A DNA stretch of 64,000 bases from Smittia aterrima (lineage: Eukaryota; Arthropoda; Insecta; Diptera; Chironomidae): assembly GCA_033063855.1 (NCBI GenBank), contig CP093831.1:12276001-12340000 (forward strand), given 5' to 3'. Shown here in pieces: positions 55,051-64,000 of this stretch. Positions within the stretch are counted from its first letter, which is position 1, and each line of letters opens with the position of its first letter. Made by a program: the position numbers and the translations under genes. The notes beneath the pieces were generated by a model that ran no database searches, was not told where the DNA came from, and worked only from the letters and a program-made list of their open reading frames with translations.

Positions 55051-58000
55051 ACAAACTTGTTAGCTCCTTCAAGGCAAACAAATTCGAATTACTTAGCAAG
55101 GAGGAATTAATTTGTTGTGATAGTTTATAACTCTGAAGAGTGATAAATCTTGCTGTTTTTGATTCTAAGAGGGGACTGCAGACAGAAGGCAGTAAATTAT
55201 TTTTTAATTGATATTAAAACTTTCATGGAGGCCATTTAAACCAATCATATAATAAGAAAATATTCTTAGTCATTATATTTAAATTACTGTTAGGAGAGAA
55301 TAAAGAAATTTTCCTTCCTCTTCATCTCGTGTTTCTATTTCGAGTGAATCGTAATGAATTTTGTTAAGATCTCCACGATGAGGCCACGGTGTCTAGCATG
55401 TGCATGAGGAAATAGAAGATTGAAAAGCAGGCTTGATTCTGTTTGGTTTTCTGGTTCAGTAGTCAAGCGAATATCTTTCGAAAGCAATCTAAAAAACCTG
55501 AAATATCGAATCACTGCCACATGAGGTGATACCTTACAACTTCCAAAATGAATTTCTTTCGCTCTTAATCATCGTCAAGCTTGTGAAGTGAGTTCGTCCG
55601 TTCGCGCTTACATTGAAACGAATTTGTTTAATCATTCATAAAAATCACTGCTCTCCCCAAAACCACCGAGAGACGGTTTTATTTCTCCTCCAACATGCGG
55701 GAAAGGAAAATTACTTATACGTTGATTAATAAATTTCACGCAAATCAAGCAATGATTCCGACCACAATTTGCTAGTCGACGAAGAGAGAAACATAAAAAA
55801 AACTGAACTGTACTCATCAAAGTATACGCGAGTTGTTGTTTCACTTTCGACATATTGTTGCAATATCAAATCTAATCGAAGCATCCATCAAACACGTAAA
55901 AATCTTAATCGAGCATAATTATCGCTGATTACTTGCGGAAAGTAAAAACGATGAAAAATGATAATCGAAAGTTAGAAAACAAGGAAAATCTCACTTTTCA
56001 TAATGCTCGACGAATGTTGGGAACTCGCAACAATGTTTGCGATCAAATCTCTCGAGAATCTATTGAAGTTTATGGGAATAGAAATGTAAACTTAATTAAC
56101 ATATTCTCGCTCAACGAGATCAAACATTTGAGTTACGATTGGAGTTTTGCTCTAAAATATTGAATGAAGACAACAGAAAGTCGTCAGCGCTAAAAAAACG
56201 AAGAAATTTCTAACCCAATTTAAAGAAAGAGTTCGAAAAAAGATATTTTGGAGAGAGAATTATCATTCCAATCAAGATCAAAGAAAAACCTTTCACAAAC
56301 TTAAATATAACGTAATGTTTTTGCCACACGCTCAGATCACTTGGAAACTTAATAAAGATTTTTTTTTCTTCATCGAAAAGGTTGAAAATCTCACGAATTT
56401 CTCCAGAGCTCTTCTTGTTGGAAGTCTCACTTCTCCATAAATCAAACAATTATAAATTTCTTCTGATGCTCTCGCTGTTAAATTTGCGTGTAATTATACT
56501 TTCATGTATCATTTCTCAGTTTCCAGCAAATGCGTTTCACTTGTGTGTCCCGAAGAAGCGAGAGATAAATAAAATATCGCATAAAATATTTCGGCGAATC
56601 ACGGAAGAAATTTGGATTAAGGTTCGTTTGCGTTAAAAAAGAAAATCAATATTTTTAATCAAACTCGCGGCGGTCGTTTTTATATATTGTAAATCAATTA
56701 AGAAGGACGTTCATAAATTGCGTAACTCCGGGACATGTAATCTTCAATATTTTCTTTCCTCGAACGTTTGAGAAATCATTGACCATAAGTGGCGGGTTCA
56801 AAATCTTTTTTCTTTTCCTTTGAAAAACGAATTATTTTAAATGAAACGTTTTAGTCATTAGACTGATAAAGAAATTACTGGAAACTATGATAATTTCTAT
56901 GATTGCTAAAGAATCAATTTCGCTCTTTATTCTCGACTACTTATAACAGTAAACATTATTAAACACACACACTCGTTTTGATTCTTGACGGTTGTTCTGC
57001 CACAGACGAATTAGCGCGTTCGAGAATGAGCAGAGATGAAGGAATTGTAGCAAAAAAGAGGTGAAAGAGAATTACTTAATGTTTCGTTGTTTGCCGGCTT
57101 AAAAGTTCATTGATTTGTGTTTGTTTTCTCGAGTTGCTTAAGTCATTTGGCAGTGGTTTGTTCTTAGTCCAAAGAAAGCGTGAAAAATGTGTAATTAGCA
57201 TTTTAATAACTTTTTCTGGTTAGAATCACAGAACGGATTTCAGCGAACGATGTTTATCTTTGTTAGAGAGGATGGAGAGAAACCCAGAAACGACGAAGAA
57301 AAGCGTTTACGATTCTGCTCGGTCGGTAGGAAGTCTCAAAAGTTCTCACTCACCGGCGATTGCAGTATTTTCTGTTCTGTTATGATTCAAGTCAATGCAA
57401 CGATGATTTCATTCGGTTAATGCGTTCGGCCGAAAAGTCTTCGTGGCACAACATTAAATGCAAAGTTGAAGCACAAAAAGAAAACAAAAGAAAGTGATCT
57501 GACAAGTCTCGTTGTCAGCTACTCGTGATCGGAAAAAATGTCGTTAGAAATCATTTACAAATTAAGAAAGACTCTGAGTCTTTTCTTGAATGTCATGCTC
57601 ATTCACACAGGAGCGCGCGATCATGAAAAGGCGAAAACTAATTAAGACAAATTTAGATTCAACACTTCAGGTAGTGAAAGAAATCTAAACCACAAGCTTA
57701 ACGGCAGTGAAACTGTGGCAAAGATTTATCATAATGTGAACCCTCGAGTCACGAATTTGAACCTCTCTTAGTTTAGTTACACTTATTCAAATTAATTTTA
57801 ATTGCGATAGCGAGACAGCCGCAATGATACTTTCACAACAAATGCCTTTTCTAGTTAGTCGTCGTCAGGTGACCACGAAAAGTCGCTTATAACAAATCGC
57901 CTATCGTTTGTTCGTAAATTATTGGAATTAAAGTTTTTTTTGTTTTCAAACGAAAAAAAGAAAAATACTCAGACTCACCTAAATATATCATTAAGAGAAT

Positions 58001-61000
58001 GCTATCATTAATTTGAAGATTTGTGAAATCATTCAGACACGAGAGTTGCTTTCTTCGACACAAACATGTTTATCCGCGAGCATCTGGAACAATGAAATTA
58101 AAGATTTTTTTATTAGATACAAACTTCATATTCTCATAGTTTCGCAAATCATCGCGAAATTTAATTCTCAACGAGAGTTTTGAAGCTTTTTTCGCGATAA
58201 GAATGCAGCTCTGTCTAGTTCTTTTTGAGTTTAAAGCGATTAGCGAAACCTGCCTTCAACAAAGCAAAACTGTTTGCCCTTCAGAATCTTTTTGTTAGTC
58301 GTCATTCCGGAACATCATCGAGATTTATGTTATTTTTAGCACCTTTCGTTTTATAGCCACTCAACAACAATGGAAATCCAGTTTCGAAATGAAAGAATCT
58401 TCATGCATATACGCGAGAATTGAAAACTGTTCCGTTTGTGTTCTATTTCTGAGTCAGAAGAATTCCAGAAGAGTCGAGTCGAGTCAAGTCTCTGTTAGCC
58501 ATGTGATTTGTCTTTAACTGAGTCAGTTGTAAAATGCGGGAAGAATACTTAACAGTTACAGTTGATTAACAAAAGGAGAACTGAGTAAGTGAATAAAAGT
58601 CGCTTCGATAATTAAAGCGAATGTGTGCGATCGTCGAGTGAAGTAACAAGAGCTCGTTGTTCGTTGTTCAGGAAATCATTTCGTAAAAAAAAGATCGAAA
58701 ACGAAAATTTCTCAGTGTAAATTATGATCGATTGTCGGTTGGCAAAGAAAGAGACAGAGATGAAGATGTTTGCTAATAACAAAGAAAAGGCTAATAAAGT
58801 TCTTAATGAAGTTGACAATTTACTGCTTGCTTTTCATCCAATTAAGGTTCACTTTAATCCCGCGGCTCGACTTGATTTCTCAGAAATGTCTGGACGGTTA
58901 AAACGTTTCCGCAAGCTTCATATCGCAAATATTTAATCTTTTGTCGATCTGGAGAAACAATCGAAGGAATTTGGGCCAACGACCGCCAGGAGATTCGTGT
59001 AACTCTTATGGTAATTGCGTCCGGATTTATATTTGCGGTTCAATAAGTCTCTTCAATATTTTTTTGGCAAAAGCAAATCATTCAATCAAGATATGTTTGC
59101 GGTTGAAAATGCATAACGGGAGAAAATATCTAGCTGAGCTTTATTATTTTTCACTTTGCGTCGTGTTCGAACGAAAGTGAAAGATAATATCCAATGATTT
59201 TATCTTCCATCAAACATTTTCTGCTTCTCATTCATTGTCATCGTAATTGGAGTTGAAAAGAAATCACTCGATTCGTGTCGAAAGATGAATAGTGTGACTA
59301 TTATTTTGATATTCATTATTCACTTCATCATCAAAAAATCATAAACTGCGGTTGAGCTGCTCGAGTGGAAACTTTTCCCTTTTATAGACAAAGCTGGTCA
59401 GCTCGAAATGCTTGAATAATATTCAAGAAACATCTTAATTGAGACGAGATCTTTAGAGGCACTGCGATAGCTTTGAAAGCTGCTCATAGATTTCAATTTA
59501 ATGTTACAGTTCTCTTGTGATGTGTTTGACATTCAACTGATTCAATAAATCAGCGTGAAATCTTTCCACCTGTAATTACTTTTGTCCTGAGTCCATTTAG
59601 TCGTTCCAAATGTAGAAAAATATCAATTTAGACGTTTTACGCTTTGCCCCGAAAAAAAAATGTTTCTTTCAAAACTAGGTGAGTAGGGTTTCGCAGAGGT
59701 GGCAACTGACAGCTCTAAGACGAGAGCTTTCACGATCTTTTCAAAGATAACGAACATTAAATCGTTTCTCACTTTTTATAAATTGCGAATAAATTGTGAT
59801 GCAATCTTAATGCACCGAAAAATAATTCTAGACTTTTGACATAATGGTTTTTTAAACGTCGTCGATAGATGCGCAAGTTCAAACTCCGCTCTCGTTCATA
59901 TCAACCAAGGCGATTTTTATTTTCTTTCATAGCCGCTTCGAACAAATAGCCTTTAGATACATTCGCCAGACATGATATGCATAAATATTTTTTGTAAAAG
60001 CAAAAGTTGCGTTTCGTGCAGCGCAATCACTTCAGTCGTTCTTGGTCTTTAAGGAACGACGTCGTTGCCTTTATTTAGACTAATTATAGCCGTGTTTAAC
60101 TGGCCAGCATTAATCGACGTAACGCTATCATTAAAAGCAAATTTAAATTTTTCTTCCAGTCTTCAACTCGCGGGAATGTGAACAATGTTAGCTTATACTT
60201 AGCGCAACTTTGTTCGCGCCCAGTTAAATCTATCTCAATCATAAAAAGAAGCTGGCACAACGCATCTTTCTCGTTGTGCAATGAAATGATAAAAAAGAAA
60301 AATTGTGTCGACTCGCTCGCATAAAGCAAATAAAGCACACTTACAATTCTAAGTAGAGGAAGAACTCGAGGAATTGTTACATAACTGTTGATTTTTTTTT
60401 ATTGATTTTCTTTACTCGCAGCTCAAAAAAAAAAGAAATTTAGACCGGTACTCATAAGTGTTTCTCATATTGCAACATCGAGTTTTCTTCCCTCTTCTAG
60501 TTTCTAGTTTACTCACGGGAACAGTGAGAGACATGAGGAGGAAGCTTATATTGAGACTTCAGTAAAGTTGTAAAAAAATTATCGTCCGATATATAAAAGG
60601 AAACATTAGTTAGACTTCGTTTTAGGTGAGACTTACTTTATTAGTCTTCGGCTCTCAACTGCCTTTTACGGCGATTGTTTATCGATAGAAATATATTTTA
60701 TTTGCACTTTGTTGTAGCGAAATATTTCATCTCGAGTCCTCGGAATGTAACAAGTAAAATGGCAATTGCACAATCAACAATGCTCGTTGGCGCTTTTTTC
60801 GGTTGTAAACGGAACGACTTTGTAAACTTCTTGGGCAACAATTTAATATTATTTTCATAAGGAAACATAATCGGTATTTAGCTATTAGTGTGCTATCTCA
60901 GGCACGACAAGTCAAAGCCTCTTCCAAAACGTGTCTTTTGTTCAAGCTTATTGAAGGGATTATCAACTGCAACCAAAAACTTCCAAAAGTGATTTTTCCA

Positions 61001-64000
61001 TTGCGATTACGAACGTAGCCAACGACAATTTTATTGTCGCTAAGCACAATCGTGTGATTAAACTTGAGCAAGAATCAACGAAGTAATTTTTCATTGTGTT
61101 GAGCACAAAGATCCGCAAAAATGTTATGAGTTGTCATGTGGAAAATCCGTGAATTGTGAAATGAACGACTTCAAATTATCATACAAAACGAATGATGGGA
61201 AGATGACGTTTAACAATTTCCAATAAGCAAAAGCATTTTGGACGTCAACTCTCACTTTCATTAAATATTATGAAATGTCTGATGGGGAAATATTTTTTCT
61301 GTGATTCACACGAGTCGTCCGATTTGGTGAAATGTTTGTTTTCTTAGTCATCAAGGCCTCTTCGAATGACTCTTACTCCCAATTTACGCAATCGAGTAAA
61401 AGGGAAAGCGCCGTGTGAAGCTCACACCTAAGCTCACAGTACGACGAACTCTGCATGCTAATTGAGAATTCTAACGACGCTTAACATAAACTTCAACGTT
61501 TTGTAGCGGTTTGCTTGTAATCAAATCATTCCGTAAATCTCTTCAAACGTTTGCTCCTTCTCCTCTTCTCTCATTTGCAAATCGTTGAAAGAAAGAAAAT
61601 TAAAATCTAGATCAAACACATGAGGAATTAGTGAGCATAAATCTGTTATAAATCTCACATTTCAGAATCTAAAGTTAAATGCGAGAGGAGATGGAAAGAA
61701 CGGTAAACAGATTAATGATATTCAACATTACGTAAGGTAAATTTCTTTCTGTCTGCATAAATTCGGTTGGATTAATGAATTTAAATTGCGTACTGTGATT
61801 TTCCTCGGAACGTTTGAGTTTCCTCATTATTCGTGGCTCGTGTTTGGAATTAATAAAGTTTTTCATTTCATTTCTTCGTCTTACATCTTCTGCTAAACCT
61901 TTAATCTCGTTCAGTACAAGCTGCGCCGAAAGCCAAAGCGAAAGGAAAACTAGCGAAGAGAGTTCAAACCTATTTCCATTCATGAACGAAATAAAAGGTT
62001 TGTCTCAAGGTTACAACATCGAGGCGAGTCAATCGAAATTCTGAGTTTATCTGTGTCATGAAATTTCACTTGACATTCAATCGATGAAAGCTGCAATGCA
62101 CACACGAAGGCAAAAGCGATTAGTTTAAGTGGAAAATCATTTTAATTTGCGCAGGTTCACGACACTACAGAGCGCGCAATTATGTGTCGATTTATTTACT
62201 CTTCTCACTCGAGTCAACATAAGATTTATGTTGCTGCCTCTCACTACTTATTTGAGATGAACCGCAAAAAACGAACGAACAGTTATATTTACTCATATTT
62301 CTTATTCTTCTCTCAAATGCATGATGCGAAAAATAATGAATCACGTAAGAATTTTCTTTCCTTCTTTTCATTCTTCACTGTTAAATGCACATAAATAGAA
62401 AATGATTCCATCGATTAAAAAGTGATTATATTGGATTGACAGGTTGACCATTATGCATTATGCTCGTTTCGAGTTCGAGCCAACAGACAGAGACTTTTAT
62501 AGCATTTTACTTTTTCGCTCGTCGTAATCTTGGATAACACTATGATCAACTGGAATCTTACCGATCGTCTAAGAAGAGTTTTTCTTTCTTTTTGTTATCC
62601 AAATGCCAAGAGAATTGTAATCCTAAAATTTATGGAAATATTTCCAAGTCACTGTGATAACTTTTCTTTTTAGGATATTTTTATGTTTTCCACTTTTTTT
62701 TTGCTTTTAATTTATTAAATATTATTCTCGTAACTTTTTTTTCTTTCGATTTAATATCTCACAAGTTAAATTTTAAGCGAAGATTTTTTTATTTTTCTTG
62801 TGCACTTTACTCTTCAAGATAAAAGATTTCAATGCCAGACACTTGAAGAAATTGAACTACCGCACGCGTTGAGCGATCGAGAGAAACTGAAAAAGAGTTG
62901 TGTTATGTTATCATTGGCTTAAGACCATCAGCAGCAAGAGGCAACGAAAACAAACGAAGACGAAAGAAAACTGAGAAACGATCGAGAAGAGAGCGCACAA
63001 TGCGCGTGAGATTTCAGCCGGCGAACGATTTTCTCTCATTGAAAGTGAAAATGCGAGACGAAAATTCATGGAAACCTTGATGCTTTTAAAGGTGCTAAAT
63101 TAGAAAATAAAATCAAGATGGATTTGCTATGTCAATTATGGTAATTGGAAAAGCATGATGAGTTAAATGGTTCGAGTCGAAACAATTCCAAATTGTCGAA
63201 TCGTGAATCGATCAGAAATGTCATGAATCAAATAATTTAATGAATTCCACCGAAATTTATCATTCTCATGAATAAAAAATAACAGCAAGACAGAATGCCG
63301 GAAGAATCGATACGAAACGAGCCTGCGCCCAACGAGATTGCATCAATAAGTGTCAATCATTGATTGAAATGGAAAGTAAACATTTTTTGGAGAAACAATG
63401 ATTTTAAGAGCATCAAACTTTCTTCTTTGATTGTGCAGCGATCTCTTGATTTCGTCAAAAAAACAAAATTGTCTTATTTTGGTAATGCTTTTCGAATTCT
63501 TTGCGTTTTCTTCTCCACGTCTTCTTTTGCCGCGAAACTAGTTTTCAAACCAAATGACACACTCCAATAAATGCGAATAAAGTCGATGATTTTCGTGTTT
63601 ATCAAATGTTGATTTGATTATTTTCTTCTCTCCTCGCTTGCACGACAACAATAACTTACTTTGCCAAGCCAACAACAGTTGATTACTCGCGCTAATGGTC
63701 ATTGAGTCTAAGGCTGATGGAAAATTGATTTGCGAGCTGTTGATCACCGAGAAAGTTAAAAGAGCTAACGAAGTTCCACGCGAGAACGAGAACATTTCTT
63801 CAGACGATCGGGAGTGTTGAAAATTTTGCTGATTTGATTCATTAACCAAATGATTTTAAAATCAGAAGCTAAAGAGCTCAATTAGAGAATATTAAAAGGC
63901 AATTAATTATTTCTGGTTTTGTCGGTAACTGGGAAACATCGAAAACTAAGAATTTGCTTCAAAGATTAACTTGAAAAAAGGTTCATTGAATTCTTTTGTA
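55051..64000. other. Long gene-free stretch
   Basis: About 9 kb with no coding region I can support. It probably contains the 5' exon(s) and regulation of the Stubble-like gene. One minus-strand segment at about 57,977-58,082 is bounded by good acceptor and donor sequences. A TATATAAAAGG box lies at 60,590-60,600 on the plus strand. Confidence 0.45.

Noticed and set aside
58724..58936. 70-codon frame MIDCRLAKKE...
   Set aside because: No family similarity, no splice context and typical chance length for this composition.
60590..60626. TATA-box promoter with a splice donor downstream
   Set aside because: TATATAAAAGG is convincing alone, but the donor would leave an exon of about 10 nt and no gene follows within the window.
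1..64000. tRNA, rRNA or CRISPR features
   Set aside because: I saw no cloverleaf with matching B-box, no ribosomal sequence and no spaced direct repeats.

Overview
The window is AT-rich animal nuclear DNA with short spliceosomal introns (mostly 50-70 bp), GT..AG junctions and no operons. The genes point to a dipteran, most likely a nematoceran midge: imd with an insect caspase-cleavage/IAP-binding motif, a Stubble-type serine protease, Hook, insect-type fatty-acid-binding proteins (FABPs) and a membrane UDP-glycosyltransferase. The species cannot be fixed from the sequence alone. I assembled all exon models by hand from splice signals, reading phase and family similarity; positions may be off by a base or two.

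Positions 1 to about 27,000 are a complex tandem segmental duplication. The unit is FABP, TTC1 (minus), MICOS ApoO-like gene (plus), F-box/LRR gene 1 (minus), F-box/LRR gene 2 (minus), a small FSIP2-like gene (minus), Hook (minus). Copy A (about 1-11,286) is joined to a third partial TTC1/MICOS copy, B (about 11,290-13,081). Two further FABP genes (13,325-14,529) follow, and then copy C (about 14,320-27,016). The copies have decayed in a complementary way. TTC1 and the MICOS gene are intact only in A; in B and C they carry a start-codon loss, a premature stop and frameshifts. Hook is intact only in C; in A only its C-terminal third survives, joined tail-to-head to the broken TTC1 of B. The F-box pair and the FSIP2-like gene are open in both copies, and F-box gene 1 shows a gene-conversion tract. 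Copy C also holds a 1,305-bp non-autonomous DNA transposon with 194-bp terminal inverted repeats, absent at the matching place in A. FABP1 and FABP4 share near-identical promoter and intron DNA but very different exons.

Positions 27,000 to 55,050 are single-copy: imd (29,164-29,850), a small unknown ORF, a secreted protein with a thrombospondin-N/laminin-G-like domain (32,420-37,317, minus), a PDZ protein (39,047-39,909, minus), a membrane leucine-rich-repeat protein (40,492-42,105, minus), a Stubble-like transmembrane serine protease with 19-nt and 24-nt microexons (43,497-51,050, minus), and a UGT-family gene with an Inr/DPE promoter and a degraded sugar-nucleotide signature (52,470-55,050, plus). 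Positions 55,051-64,000 hold no gene I can support.

The genes do not form one pathway. The interest lies in the duplication and its decay: mosaic paralogs, a chimeric junction, conversion tracts and exon-specific divergence.
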